Below are positions 44,257 to 53,637 of a DNA stretch of 64,000 bases, piece after piece; positions within the stretch are counted from its first letter, which is position 1, and the number at the start of each line of letters is the position of its first letter. The stretch is from NCBI RefSeq assembly GCF_020731285.1, contig NZ_JAJFOW010000004.1:186001-250000 (forward strand), in the 5' to 3' direction. Position numbers and translations under genes: made by a program. The notes under the pieces were generated by a model that was not told the origin of the DNA, made no database searches, and was given only the letters and a program-made list of their open reading frames with translations. Source of the stretch: Cohnella baijiui (GTDB lineage Bacteria; Bacillota; Bacilli; Paenibacillales; Paenibacillaceae).

Positions 44257-44333
44257 TTGGCGGAATAACGGCGGAAACGGAACGTAAGCATGGAAGGGAC
44301 TTTTTGCAAGTTGTTGAGGAAAGGGGCGGGAAC

Positions 44334-45749
44334 ATGCGTACGTTGCTGATCAAAAACGCCAAATCGATCGTCACCATGAACGATGCCCGCGAAGTCGTCG
44401 AAGGCGGGAGCTTGTATGCCGTCGGTCAGGAGATCGTCGCGATCGGGAAGGATCTTCCGTACGAGGACGCGGATACCGTCATTGATGCGTCGGGTAAAAT
44501 CGTCTTCCCGGGACTGATCAACACGCACCACCATCTGTTCCAGACGCTGACCCGCAACATCCCGCTCGCTCAGGAGTGCAGCCTGTTCGACTGGCTTGGC
44601 GCGCTCTACGACATCTGGCGGCACATGCGTCCCGAGGACGTCTACATCGGCGCCGTCGTCGGCCTCGGCGAGCTGCTCAAAACCGGCTGCACGACGGCGG
44701 CGGACCACTTCTATTGCTTCCCGGACGGCATCTCCGGCGAGCTGATCGACGAGGAGATACGCGCTGCCGGAGAGCTCGGCATCCGCTTCTATCCGACCCG
44801 CGGCTCGATGACGCTCGGTCGGTCGAAGGGTGGACTGCCGCCGGATGTCGTCTGCCAAACCGACGAAGTCGCGCTTAAGGATACGGTCCGGGTGATCGAA
44901 CGCTATCACAGCGCCGACCGGTTCGCCATGGTGCGCGTTGGCGTGGCCCCGTGCGCTCCCTTCAACGTGACGTCCGACATGCTCCGCGAATCGGCGGCGC
45001 TCGCGAGAAGCTACAAGGTACGCATGCATACGCATCTGGCCGAGACGCTCGACGAGGAAGCGTTCTGCCTGGAAAAGTTCGGCGTGCGCCCGTTGGAGTA
45101 CATGGAGCGGCACGGCTGGGTCGGCGACGACGTTTGGTTCGCGCACGGCATTCATTTTCACGACGGGGAAATCTCGCGGCTCGGCAAACATAGCTGTGGA
45201 GTCGCCCATTGCCCGTCCAGCAACATGAAGCTGTCGTCGGGCGTGCTGCCGCTGCTCAAAATGCAGAGCGCCGGCGTCCGGGTCGGTCTCGGCGTGGACG
45301 GTTCGGCCTCCAACGACGGCAACAACATGCTGACGGAGGCGAGGATGGCTTACTTGCTGCATAAGCTGTCCCATGGAGCGGATTCGATCGACGCGGCCGA
45401 CGCGCTCGCCCTGGGAACGCGCGGCTCGGCGTCGGTGCTGGGCTGGGAGGACGGCATCGGCTCGCTGGAGATCGGCAAGGCGGCCGACCTGTTTCTGATC
45501 GACACGAGGCGGCTGGAATTCGGCGGCGCGCTGTTCGACGACATGGCGCTGCCGATCGTGACGGGCATGACGCGGCCCGTCGACATGACGATCGTCGGCG
45601 GAAAAGTCGTCGTCGAGGACGGCCGTCTGATCGGGATCGACGAAGAGTTGGCCGCGGAGCGGGCGCAAGCGGCGGCGCAGCGGCTCGTGAACGAAGCGAC
45701 GCTGCTCACCGGCATCGACTATCGCCGTTCGCGCCGCGCGAAGGCGTAA
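44334..45749 (+). CDS. 8-oxoguanine-deaminase-like amidohydrolase (1)
   Basis: A 471-residue ATZ/TRZ-type amidohydrolase. The zinc ligands His65/His67 lie in NTHHHLFQ; MHTHLAETLDEE, WFAHGIHF and GLGVDGSASND complete the set. The closest named groups are 8-oxoguanine deaminase and hydroxyatrazine ethylaminohydrolase. ATG 44334 follows GGAAAGGGG. A 468-residue homologue sits at 58078. It would deaminate or dealkylaminate a ring compound. It is last of the block and is followed by a terminator hairpin. Confidence 0.9.
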   Translation: MRTLLIKNAKSIVTMNDAREVVEGGSLYAVGQEIVAIGKDLPYEDADTVIDASGKIVFPGLINTHHHLFQTLTRNIPLAQECSLFDWLGALYDIWRHMRPEDVYIGAVVGLGELLKTGCTTAADHFYCFPDGISGELIDEEIRAAGELGIRFYPTRGSMTLGRSKGGLPPDVVCQTDEVALKDTVRVIERYHSADRFAMVRVGVAPCAPFNVTSDMLRESAALARSYKVRMHTHLAETLDEEAFCLEKFGVRPLEYMERHGWVGDDVWFAHGIHFHDGEISRLGKHSCGVAHCPSSNMKLSSGVLPLLKMQSAGVRVGLGVDGSASNDGNNMLTEARMAYLLHKLSHGADSIDAADALALGTRGSASVLGWEDGIGSLEIGKAADLFLIDTRRLEFGGALFDDMALPIVTGMTRPVDMTIVGGKVVVEDGRLIGIDEELAAERAQAAAQRLVNEATLLTGIDYRRSRRAKA

Positions 45750-45839
45750 TCGGACTGTGAATCGGAGCGGACGGATATACGCGCGGAACGGGAGGCTGCG
45801 GTTGGCACCTGCCATCGGAGGCGTGCCGAACGCACGAAT

Positions 45840-45880
45840 GAAGCCGGGGGCACGGCGATGCCGCCCGGCTTCGTTCGCTT
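45840..45880 (+). terminator. Terminator after the hydrolase block
   Basis: GAAGCCGGG (45840-45848) pairs with CCCGGCTTC (45864-45872) across a 15-base loop that includes a GGCA/TGCC sub-stem. GTTCGCTTTT follows. It separates the block from the xanthine dehydrogenase accessory genes. Confidence 0.65.
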
Positions 45881-45978
45881 TTCGGGAGGGTTCCCGGTCG
45901 GGGGACGCGGCCGGTTGCTGCGGCGAACAAAAGGGCGGATAACAGGCAAGGCAATCAAAGGACGGGAGGGCGGGGCAA

Positions 45979-46944
45979 ATGGACACGGAGGCGATATTCG
46001 CGATTGCCGAACGTACGCAAGCCGCTTCGGTGCTTGCGACCGTCATTGGGGTTCAGGGGCATTCCTACCGCAAGGCGGGCGCATCCATGTTGCTGGCGGA
46101 AGGCGGCTGGACGGTCGGAAGCATCAGTCCCGGCTGTTTGGAGGCGGATTTGGCAGATCGGATCGGGGAGGTGCTGGCCGAAAACCGTTATGCGATCGCC
46201 GACTACAACCTGCGTCCCGAAGAGGATGCCGTCTGGGGAGAGGAGATCGGCTGCGACGGGACACTGCGCATTTTGCTGGAGCCGTTGACGGACGACCTAT
46301 GCAGGGCGCTGGGCGAAGTCGTCCGCGCCGTTCGCGGCGGAATGGCGGCGCGGCTCGTTCGCCGCGAAGCGGGCGGCGGCATCGGCTATGAGGTGAAGCT
46401 CGCCGCGATTGTTGACGGATGCCGGCCGGACGCAGGGGGCGCGAGCGACTCGCTCTACGAATCGCTTCATCTGCCGCGGGAGCGGCTTGTGATTTTCGGA
46501 GCGGGGGAGGAGGCGGTCGCCGTCGACGAGTTGGCGCGCGGCGTCGGCTTCCGTACGGTCGTGGCCGACTGGCGGCCGGCGCTCTGCGATCCGCGGCGGT
46601 TCCCGGCGGCCGAGACGATCGTCGGCGACGCCGATGCGATCGTCGCCGGGCTGAACGTCGCGGCGAGAGACTTCGTCATGCTCGCCAGCCACAACTTGCG
46701 CCGGGATCGCGAGATGTATGCCCGGATCGTTCCGTTCGGTCCCGCCTATCTCGGCATCGTCGGCTCGACGAGCCGGATCGGCAAATTGCTGGAGGGGAAG
46801 ATTCCGCCTCCGTTCGTCAGGGCGCCGATCGGCCTGCCGATCGGGGCGGAGGGAGCGAAAGAGATTGCCGTCAGCGTGACGGCCGAACTGATCGCGTGCC
46901 GCAACCGGTTGCGCGTTTTCGCCGGAGGGAGGAGGGAGGCGTGA
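45979..46944 (+). CDS. pucA: XdhC/CoxI-family molybdenum-cofactor maturation protein
   Basis: A 321-residue protein that inserts or sulfurates the molybdenum cofactor of xanthine dehydrogenase. The N-terminal XdhC/CoxI segment has VLATVIGVQGHSYRKAGASML and SISPGCLEADL. The C-terminal Rossmann part has VIFGAGEEAVAVDELA and LGIVGSTSRIGKLL. It matches B. subtilis PucA in role and position. The GTG of the next gene overlaps its stop. Confidence 0.88.
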   Translation: MDTEAIFAIAERTQAASVLATVIGVQGHSYRKAGASMLLAEGGWTVGSISPGCLEADLADRIGEVLAENRYAIADYNLRPEEDAVWGEEIGCDGTLRILLEPLTDDLCRALGEVVRAVRGGMAARLVRREAGGGIGYEVKLAAIVDGCRPDAGGASDSLYESLHLPRERLVIFGAGEEAVAVDELARGVGFRTVVADWRPALCDPRRFPAAETIVGDADAIVAGLNVAARDFVMLASHNLRRDREMYARIVPFGPAYLGIVGSTSRIGKLLEGKIPPPFVRAPIGLPIGAEGAKEIAVSVTAELIACRNRLRVFAGGRREA

Positions 46945-47675
46945 AGATCGCGGGAGTATACTTGGCTGCCGGCGAGGGCAAGCGGATGAACGGCGTCAAG
47001 CTTGCGGCTGAGCTGCTGCCCGGACTGCCGCTCGGCGCCGTCGCCTTGCGGGCGCTTCTGTCCGTCGGGCTCGACGCCGTTTATGTCGTCGTCCGCCCCG
47101 GCGAAGCGCCGGAATGGCTGCGGCAAGAGGTGTTCGCCTATCCGGGTGATTTGAATCGGAAGTCGGAGCCGGAGCGGGAAAGCGGGTCGGAAGCAAGTCC
47201 TCCCTTGAGCCGGGGGGCCGTCCAAGGGACGGACCGGCGGACCGAGCTGACAATGCTCGTGTGCGAAGACGCCGAGCTCGGGATGGCCTATTCGCTGCGC
47301 CGCGGCATCGGCGAAGCGGCGGCGGCCGGGTGCGGCGCCGCCGTCGTGTTATTGGCCGACCAGCCGTTCGTCACGGCGGCGATGGTGCGCGCGCTGATCG
47401 GCTGCTGGAGGTCGGACCCACGGCTGGATTACGTGGCGAGCGGCAACGGAGACGTCATGACGCCGCCCGTGCTGCTGGCCGCCAAGACGTTTCCGCATGT
47501 CGCCCGGCTGGAAGGAGACATCGGGGCGAAGCGGCTGCTCGAGCGTTCCGATTTTGCCGGTCGGGTGCTTTCGGCGAACGAGCCGGAACGGCTCGCGGAT
47601 GTGGACACGCCGGCTTTGCTGGAGGAGGCCCGACAATTCGCCCGTCAGAAACGAGTCACTTTATGTGACATTTAA
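46941..47675 (+). CDS. pucB: MocA/PucB-type molybdopterin cytidylyltransferase
   Basis: A 244-residue nucleotidyltransferase that converts molybdopterin to its dinucleotide form. The loop VYLAAGEGKRMNGVKLA is MobA/MocA-like, VVLLADQPFVTAAMVRAL follows, and DVDTPALL closes the active site. An insertion at about 70-100 (SGSEASPPLSRGAV) is extra. The GTG at 46941 overlaps the previous stop. It serves the dehydrogenase encoded next. Confidence 0.86.
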   Translation: MKIAGVYLAAGEGKRMNGVKLAAELLPGLPLGAVALRALLSVGLDAVYVVVRPGEAPEWLRQEVFAYPGDLNRKSEPERESGSEASPPLSRGAVQGTDRRTELTMLVCEDAELGMAYSLRRGIGEAAAAGCGAAVVLLADQPFVTAAMVRALIGCWRSDPRLDYVASGNGDVMTPPVLLAAKTFPHVARLEGDIGAKRLLERSDFAGRVLSANEPERLADVDTPALLEEARQFARQKRVTLCDI

Positions 47676-47750
47676 TTGGCGTCGGCCGTGCACTCTGCAC
47701 AATGAAACGTTTTATTAACTGGTTCGTCGCACAATTATGCGTTATGTTTA

Positions 47751-47779
47751 TTTACTCAATCATGACGCTTTCTTATAGT
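47751..47779 (+). promoter_or_regulatory. Candidate promoter of the xanthine dehydrogenase operon
   Basis: TTTACT (47751-47756) and TATAGT (47774-47779) are spaced by 17 bases in the AT-rich gap of 140 bases before the FAD subunit. The fit is fair. Confidence 0.5.
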
Positions 47780-47815
47780 GAGGGTAACACATTTTCTGAA
47801 AAAGGGCTGATGCGC

Positions 47816-48730
47816 ATGTCTGGAACGGTCGGAATGCCCGCGTCAACCTCGACGGTGTGGCACCCTCGGGACGCAAGCGAAGCGTGCCGGTTGAAAAAAC
47901 GGTTCGGAAGCGGAGCTGTCTACACGGCGGGAGGAACGCTGCTGCGCACGCAATGGGAGGCGGGCCAGCGGCCCGAGCCGGCCCATCTGATCGATCTGTC
48001 GGGCATACCGGAGATGCGCGGCATCCGCACGGAGGGCGGGGAGCTGGCTATCGGCGCTCTGACGACGCTGGCCGTCTGCCGAAGGGATCCATACCTGCAA
48101 GCCCGCTTCCCGCTGCTCGCAGAAGCGGCGCGCGCAATCGCCGCTCCGTCGATTCGTAACCTGGCGACGATCGGCGGCAACATTTTGTCGGCCGTCGGCG
48201 ACTCGCTTCCGGTCTTTCTCGTTTACAAGGCCCGACTGATCTGGCGCGAGGGCGAAGCGGAGCGGGCAGAGGATGCCGAAGACTGGCTGGAGAGAGGGGG
48301 GGAGGAGACGGAAGCTTCCGTACGGCTGCTGCTGCAGATTCGCCTTCCTCTGGACGACAGTCCCGAGAAAGCCGGCCGGACGTTCGGTTTTTACGGGAAA
48401 ATCGGCCGGCGCGAGGCGTTCGTCCCTTCGCTCGTGACGACGGCTTTGACGGGGCGGATCGCCCCTGACGGCCAGCTTCGCGGCGTACGGCTGGCGGCGG
48501 GGGACGGCAAAACGGTTCCGCGCCGCTTCCCGTTGACGGAATCGCGGCTCGAAGGCGCCGCTGCCGACGACGGCGCCGTCCGGCTGTTGCACCGGCTGCT
48601 TCTGGAACAATACAAGCCGGCGCCGGACCCGTTCGCGACCGCGGAATACCGGAAGCTGACCGCCGCAAACTTGGCCGCTTCGCATCTGTGGCAAGCGATC
48701 CGCGAAAACGCCGGGCGAGGGGAGGGCTAG
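47816..48730 (+). CDS. pucC: Xanthine dehydrogenase FAD-binding subunit
   Basis: A 304-residue medium subunit (CoxM/XdhB type). It has the FAD_binding_5 motif YTAGGTLLRTQWE, then LATIGGNILSAVGDSLPVFL (the TIGGN loop) and a C-terminal CO_deh_flav domain. In the enzyme it passes electrons from the 2Fe-2S subunit to NAD. ATG 47816 is used with AAGGG about nine bases upstream; the open frame runs further back without a start signal. Confidence 0.88.
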   Translation: MSGTVGMPASTSTVWHPRDASEACRLKKRFGSGAVYTAGGTLLRTQWEAGQRPEPAHLIDLSGIPEMRGIRTEGGELAIGALTTLAVCRRDPYLQARFPLLAEAARAIAAPSIRNLATIGGNILSAVGDSLPVFLVYKARLIWREGEAERAEDAEDWLERGGEETEASVRLLLQIRLPLDDSPEKAGRTFGFYGKIGRREAFVPSLVTTALTGRIAPDGQLRGVRLAAGDGKTVPRRFPLTESRLEGAAADDGAVRLLHRLLLEQYKPAPDPFATAEYRKLTAANLAASHLWQAIRENAGRGEG

Positions 48731-48732
48731 CG

Positions 48733-51096
48733 ATGCTGCTCAATCGACGGAACAGCGGCGACAGATGGCGGATCCGGCCGGACGGGCCGGGCAAGGTAAC
48801 GGGCGGTCTCGCTTACTTGACCGATCTGACCGCGCCGGGCATGCTGCACGGCCTCGTGCTGCGCAGCCCTCATCCGCACGCGAGGATTTTGTCGGTGCGG
48901 ACGGAAGCGGCGCGCAGTCTTCCCGGCGTGGCGGCGGTGCTGACGCGGCGGGACGTGCCGGGGCTCAACCGGTTCGGCATTGCCCGGCAGGACCAGCCCG
49001 TCTTTTGCGAGGATCGGGTGCGTTACGTCGGGGACGCCGTCGCGGCGGTGGCGGCCAAAACGCCCGAGATCGCGAGGCGAGCCCTCGGGCTGATCGAAGT
49101 CGCGTACGAGCCGCTTCCGATCGCAGACGATCCGGAGTTGGCGCTCCGTCCGGAGGCGCCGCAGTTGCATCCCGACGGCAACGTGCTCCATTCGAAAACG
49201 TTCCGGACGGGAGACGTTGGCCCGATCTTCGAGCGATGCGCGCGCGTCGTCGAAGAGACGTACGTGACGCCCCGGCAAATGCACGCCTACATGGAAACGG
49301 AGGGCGGCCTGTTCGTGCCGGGGGAGAACGGCGGGGTGGCGGTTTACGCGCCGACGCAGCACGGCTTGATGGACCGGCTGCAGCTCGCCCGCATTTTGGC
49401 GCTGCCGAAGGAACGGATCCGGGTCGTGTCGAGCCCGATCGGAGGCTCGTTCGGCGGCAAGGACGAGCTCAACGTGCAGCCGTACGGCGCGCTGCTGGCG
49501 CTGGCAACCGGTTGGCCGGTCAAAATCCACAACTCGCGCCGCGAGTCGGTCCGCGCCGGCCTGAAACGCCACCCGATGATCATCCGCATGAAAACCGGGA
49601 CGGACGAGAACGGACGCCTGCTCGCGCACCGGGTACGGATTATTGCCGACACCGGTCCTTACGCCACGCTAGGAGCCGAAGTATTGAATTTCGCGACCGA
49701 GCACGCCGTCGGCGCATACCGGTTCGGCTGCGTCGACGCCGAGAGCATCTCGGTGTTTACAAACAACGGGATGTCCGGCGAGTTTCGGGGCTTCGGCGGC
49801 AACCAGGCGATCTTCGCCCTGGAAGGCCAAATGGACCGGTTGGCCGACTTGCTCGGCATGGACCCGTGGGAGTTTCGCCGCATGAACCTGAAGTCGCCGG
49901 ACGAACCCGGCCCCTTCGGGCAGCCGATCGCGAAGACGGACGGTCTTGCTGTCGTGTGGACGGCGGTCAAAGAGAGCCGGTTGTGGCGGGAACGGACCGA
50001 GGGGGCATCGGCGGCGGGAAGCTCCGGACTGCGGAACGATAAGGACCGCTTGCCGGCCTCGGAAGGCTCCGGCCAGCCGCAGAAAGCCGAAGAACGTTCG
50101 CCATGGATGAAGATCGGCATCGGAGCGGCGATGGTCATGCACGGGGCGGGGCTCGGGTACGGCATCCCCGATCCGTCAGGCGGCCGGCTGGCGCTGCGGG
50201 GAGACGGGAAAATCGAAGTCGCGTTCGGCTTCGAGGAGTTCGGGCAAGGGCTTCTCGCGACGCTGGAGCTGATGCTGATCGAACGGTTCGGCTTCGCGCC
50301 CGGGGATATTCGCATCGTCATCGGCGACAGCGATGCCGTTCCGGACAGCGGATCCAGCACGGCGTCGCGCGCCACGAGCATGATGTGGCGGTCGCTCGGG
50401 CTGCTGCAACGGCCTTTCGAGGAGAAGCTGCTGCGGGCGGCGGCGGAAGTTTGCGGCGTTCCCGCCCGGCAGCTTCGTCTTGGGGCGGGCGGCGTATGGG
50501 GCCGGGAATCGGGCGAAAGGGCTCTCTCCTACGAAGCGCTCGCCGGCCGGCTGGCGGAGCCGATCGTCTGCGAGGCTAGCACGAGCTACCCGGTTTCGGA
50601 CACGGACATCGTCGGCGCCCACTATTTGTACGCCTATGCCGCCGTGGCGGTCAAGGTCGAGGTCGACGGGCGGACCGGGCGGGTTCGCGTGCTGGACCAG
50701 TTCCATGCCGTCGCCGCCGGCCCGGTCATGAACCCGCAGGGCTATCTGGGCCAGATCGAAGGCGGCAGCTCGATGGCGCTCGGCTACGCCTTGATGGAAG
50801 AGGCTGCGATGGAACGGGGGAAGTACGCGACGAACAACTTCGACACGTATTTGATTCCGACGATCGCCGACCTGGGCGGTTCGGTAGAAGTGTGGCCGAT
50901 CGAGGATTTGCCGGAGGGCGACGAGCACGGGCCGAGAGGCGTCGGCGAGATTGGCTCCGTCGGCCTGGCACCCGCGATCGCCGAGGCGGTTCGTCGCGCG
51001 GCTGGCGTCCGGATCGACCGGCTGCCGATCGATCCGGCGCGGCTGCAGGAGGCTCTGCCCATCGGGGGGATGGCGGTGATGAGCGATGATCGATGA
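48733..51096 (+). CDS. pucD: Xanthine dehydrogenase molybdopterin-binding subunit
   Basis: A 787-residue large subunit that hydroxylates hypoxanthine or xanthine to urate. It shows DLTAPGMLHGLVLRSPHPHA, RYVGDAVAAVAA, the molybdopterin loops GGSFGGKDELN and EFRGFGGNQ, FGFEEFGQG and the active-site Glu in RGVGEIGSVG. An insertion of about 25 residues (EGASAAGSSG...EERSPWM) falls between the two halves. The frame starts at ATG 48733, three bases after the FAD subunit ends. The iron-sulfur subunit overlaps by 11 bases. Confidence 0.92.
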   Translation: MLLNRRNSGDRWRIRPDGPGKVTGGLAYLTDLTAPGMLHGLVLRSPHPHARILSVRTEAARSLPGVAAVLTRRDVPGLNRFGIARQDQPVFCEDRVRYVGDAVAAVAAKTPEIARRALGLIEVAYEPLPIADDPELALRPEAPQLHPDGNVLHSKTFRTGDVGPIFERCARVVEETYVTPRQMHAYMETEGGLFVPGENGGVAVYAPTQHGLMDRLQLARILALPKERIRVVSSPIGGSFGGKDELNVQPYGALLALATGWPVKIHNSRRESVRAGLKRHPMIIRMKTGTDENGRLLAHRVRIIADTGPYATLGAEVLNFATEHAVGAYRFGCVDAESISVFTNNGMSGEFRGFGGNQAIFALEGQMDRLADLLGMDPWEFRRMNLKSPDEPGPFGQPIAKTDGLAVVWTAVKESRLWRERTEGASAAGSSGLRNDKDRLPASEGSGQPQKAEERSPWMKIGIGAAMVMHGAGLGYGIPDPSGGRLALRGDGKIEVAFGFEEFGQGLLATLELMLIERFGFAPGDIRIVIGDSDAVPDSGSSTASRATSMMWRSLGLLQRPFEEKLLRAAAEVCGVPARQLRLGAGGVWGRESGERALSYEALAGRLAEPIVCEASTSYPVSDTDIVGAHYLYAYAAVAVKVEVDGRTGRVRVLDQFHAVAAGPVMNPQGYLGQIEGGSSMALGYALMEEAAMERGKYATNNFDTYLIPTIADLGGSVEVWPIEDLPEGDEHGPRGVGEIGSVGLAPAIAEAVRRAAGVRIDRLPIDPARLQEALPIGGMAVMSDDR

Positions 51097-51613
51097 CGGC
51101 GCGGAGCCCGCGGCGGCGGAGGCCGTCAACGCGGTTGACCGGTTCTGGGAAAGCACGGTCAACGGCCGTTCGATGCGGCTGAAAGTGCCGCCTGCCAAGC
51201 GGCTGCTTGACCTCGTCCGGGACGATCTCGGCCTGACCGGGACGAAACGCTCCTGCGAGATCGGGCGGTGCGGCGCTTGCATGGTGCTGGTCGATGGCGC
51301 TCCCGTCAACTCGTGCTTGATGATGGCGTATCAGTGCGCGGGGCGGGACATTGTGACGATCGAAGGAATCGCAGATGAGAACGGCGGCCTTCATCCGGTC
51401 CAGCGGGCTTTTCTCGAGGAAGGCGGCTATCAATGCGGCTACTGCACGCCGGGCATGATCGTCTCGGTCAAGGCGTTGCTGGACGCCGTGCCCGACCCGT
51501 CTCCGGAGGAACTGGAGGAGGCGTTGTCGGGCAATTTGTGCCGCTGCACGGGCTACGGCGGCATTATCCGCGCGGTGCGGCGGGCGATCGAAGAAGGGCG
51601 GGAAAATCGATGA
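51086..51613 (+). CDS. pucE: Xanthine dehydrogenase 2Fe-2S subunit
   Basis: A 175-residue electron-transfer subunit. The plant-type cluster has Cys57, Cys62, Cys65 and Cys77 (CEIGRCGAC..C). The second cluster is in CGYCTPG and NLCRCTGYGG. The N-terminus is about 20 residues longer than usual. It overlaps the large-subunit gene by 11 bases, and the next gene by ATGA. Confidence 0.93.
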   Translation: MIDDGAEPAAAEAVNAVDRFWESTVNGRSMRLKVPPAKRLLDLVRDDLGLTGTKRSCEIGRCGACMVLVDGAPVNSCLMMAYQCAGRDIVTIEGIADENGGLHPVQRAFLEEGGYQCGYCTPGMIVSVKALLDAVPDPSPEELEEALSGNLCRCTGYGGIIRAVRRAIEEGRENR

Positions 51614-52095
51614 CGGACAAAGAGCGGCACATTCGCCTACTGCGGCGGTGCATCGAAATTTCGCAGATGGCGAGAGCGAAGGGCAATACGCCCTTCGGCA
51701 GCCTGCTGGCCGACGAGGACGGGACGATTCTATGGGAGCAGGGCAACGTCGAAATCTCCGAATCGGTGTGCACGGGCCATGCGGAAACGCGACTGATGGA
51801 GGAAGCGTCGCGGCGTTTTTCCAAGGAAAAGCTGAGGTTCTGCGCGCTCTATACGACGGCGGAGCCGTGCGCGATGTGCGCGGGGGCGATCTACTGGGGC
51901 AACGTCGGCAAAGTCGTCTACGGCATCTCGGAAAAAAGGCTGGCCGAGCTCACCTGCGACCATCCGCAAAATCCGACGCTCGACTTGCCGTGCCGGGAAG
52001 TGTTCGCCAGGGGGCGCAGGCCGATCGAGGTGATCGGGCCGTTCCTCGAGCTGGAGCGGGAGACGGTCGCCGTACATGAGGGGTACTGGTCGTGA
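51610..52095 (+). CDS. guaD: Guanine deaminase (cytidine-deaminase fold)
   Basis: A 161-residue zinc deaminase turning guanine into xanthine. The zinc ligands lie in TGHAET (HAE) and TTAEPCAMCAGA (PCxxC). The TLDLPCREV and GPFLE tail fits GuaD, not tRNA or cytosine deaminases. ATG overlaps the PucE stop, so guanine can be fed straight to the dehydrogenase. Confidence 0.88.
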   Translation: MTDKERHIRLLRRCIEISQMARAKGNTPFGSLLADEDGTILWEQGNVEISESVCTGHAETRLMEEASRRFSKEKLRFCALYTTAEPCAMCAGAIYWGNVGKVVYGISEKRLAELTCDHPQNPTLDLPCREVFARGRRPIEVIGPFLELERETVAVHEGYWS

Positions 52096-52592
52096 GTCTG
52101 ACGATGGAAGAAATCGACGCGATGGACCGCGATCGCTTCGCGGAGGCGCTCGGGTCGGTGTTCGAGCATTCTCCCTGGGTGGCGGAGCGGGCGTGGAGCG
52201 AGCGGCCGTTTCGCACGCGGGGCGAACTTCTGGCGGCGATGAAGCGTCAGGTGGAGATCGGCGCGGAAGACGTGCAGCTCGCTCTTTTCCGCGCCCATCC
52301 CGATCTGGCGACCCGCTTGAAGGTGACCGAATGGTCGGCCGGAGAGCAGCGGGGGGCCGGGCTCGACCGGCTGTCGCCGGAGGAATTCCGTTATTTCGAC
52401 GGTCTGAACCGCGCCTACAAGGTGAAGTTCGGATTCCCGTTCATTATGGCGGTCGCAGGCAAAACGAAGGAAGAGATCGCTGCGGCGATGGCGAGCCGAA
52501 TCGGGAACGAACGGGCCGACGAGTGGCGCCGGGCGCTCGCGGAAGTGCTCCGGATCGCCGAAATGCGCCTGAGCCGCCTCGTTGCTGATTGA
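52092..52592 (+). CDS. uraD: 2-oxo-4-hydroxy-4-carboxy-5-ureidoimidazoline (OHCU) decarboxylase
   Basis: A 166-residue enzyme that decarboxylates OHCU to S-allantoin. Motifs are GSVFEHSPWVAERAW, FRAHPDLA and LDRLSPEEFRYFDGLNRAYKVKFGFPFIM. In B. subtilis this activity is the N-terminal half of PucL; here it is a separate gene placed just before uricase. The start is GTG 52092 overlapping the deaminase stop. Confidence 0.92.
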   Translation: MSLTMEEIDAMDRDRFAEALGSVFEHSPWVAERAWSERPFRTRGELLAAMKRQVEIGAEDVQLALFRAHPDLATRLKVTEWSAGEQRGAGLDRLSPEEFRYFDGLNRAYKVKFGFPFIMAVAGKTKEEIAAAMASRIGNERADEWRRALAEVLRIAEMRLSRLVAD

Positions 52593-52674
52593 ACATCTAT
52601 GAACAAGACCGGCTGGGGGCGGCGCGGGAGCGCCGACTTGTTGCCGTACTTCCAAGGGAGAGGGGAAACAAGAC

Positions 52675-53637
52675 ATGCTGAAACTTTCGTCCGGCCGAAC
52701 GCTGTATTACGGCAAAGGGGACGTACTGGTCTACCGTACCCACGCTAAACCGCTCGAGACGTTGCCGATCCCCGAATCGCCGTTCGCGGGCAACAAGAAC
52801 GTCATTTTCGCCCACAACGTCAAATTTGCCGTCAGCGGGGAATCGCTGCTGGCCTCGTTTACGGAAGGGGAAAACGGCAAGGTTGTCGCCACCGATTCGA
52901 TGAAAAATTTTCTGCTTCGCCAGGCCGGATCGTTCGAAGGAAGCGCCACGGAGGAACTGCTTGCTTTTCTGAGCGGACGCTTCCTGGAGAGATACTCCCA
53001 TATCGACGCGATCGAAATCAGCGCCGATCGCATTCCGTTCCAATCCGCCCTCGTGCCCGGTCCGGGAGGGTTCTACGACAGCAGCCTCGTCTTCCGACGC
53101 TCGCATAACGAGTGCGCCAGCGCCGGCCTTGAGATCTCGCGCGGCGAGTCGGGCCCGCAGATCGTCTCCCATTGGTGCGGCCTGTCGGACTTGCAGCTGA
53201 TCAAAGTGAGCGGCAGCTCCTTCTACGGCTTCATCCGCGACGAATATACGACGCTTCCCGAGACACGCGACCGTCCGCTCTTCATATTTCTCGATATTTT
53301 GTGGAAATACGAGGACGTCGGGGATGCGCTGAAGCCCGAAGCGGGGCGCTACGTGGCGGCCGAGCAAATCCGCGACATCGCCCACAACGTGTTTTACGAA
53401 TTCGCGACGCCTTCGATTCAGTATTTGATCTGGCTTATCGGACAGCGGATTTTAACCCGCTTCCCGCAGTTGGCGGAAGTTCGCTTCGAGTCGAACAACC
53501 GAACGTGGGAGACGGTGGTTGAACCCTTGGACGGACAGTCTTCCGGCGTCTTCACGGAGCCGCGTCCGCCTTACGGCTTCCAAGGATTCTCGATGACCCG
53601 GGGCGATCTGATGGGCGCGCCGGAGAATCTGTCATGA
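52675..53637 (+). CDS. pucL: Urate oxidase (uricase)
   Basis: A 320-residue cofactor-free T-fold enzyme turning urate into 5-hydroxyisourate. It has YYGKGDVLVYRT near the N-terminus, TDSMKNFLL with the active-site Lys/Thr region, and FYGFIRDEYTTLPETRDR in the second T-fold half. The length equals single-domain uricases of about 300-320. AAGGGAGAGGGG precedes ATG. HIU hydrolase overlaps by ATGA. Confidence 0.95.
   Translation: MLKLSSGRTLYYGKGDVLVYRTHAKPLETLPIPESPFAGNKNVIFAHNVKFAVSGESLLASFTEGENGKVVATDSMKNFLLRQAGSFEGSATEELLAFLSGRFLERYSHIDAIEISADRIPFQSALVPGPGGFYDSSLVFRRSHNECASAGLEISRGESGPQIVSHWCGLSDLQLIKVSGSSFYGFIRDEYTTLPETRDRPLFIFLDILWKYEDVGDALKPEAGRYVAAEQIRDIAHNVFYEFATPSIQYLIWLIGQRILTRFPQLAEVRFESNNRTWETVVEPLDGQSSGVFTEPRPPYGFQGFSMTRGDLMGAPENLS

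Noticed and set aside
44253..46046. 597-codon frame on the minus strand
   Set aside because: It is antisense to the 8-oxoguanine-deaminase-like gene and has no motif or ribosome site.
47655..47669. GTCAC-N5-GTGAC operator before the xanthine dehydrogenase genes
   Set aside because: The repeat lies inside the 3' coding end of the preceding gene, is short, and is too far from the promoter to be convincing.
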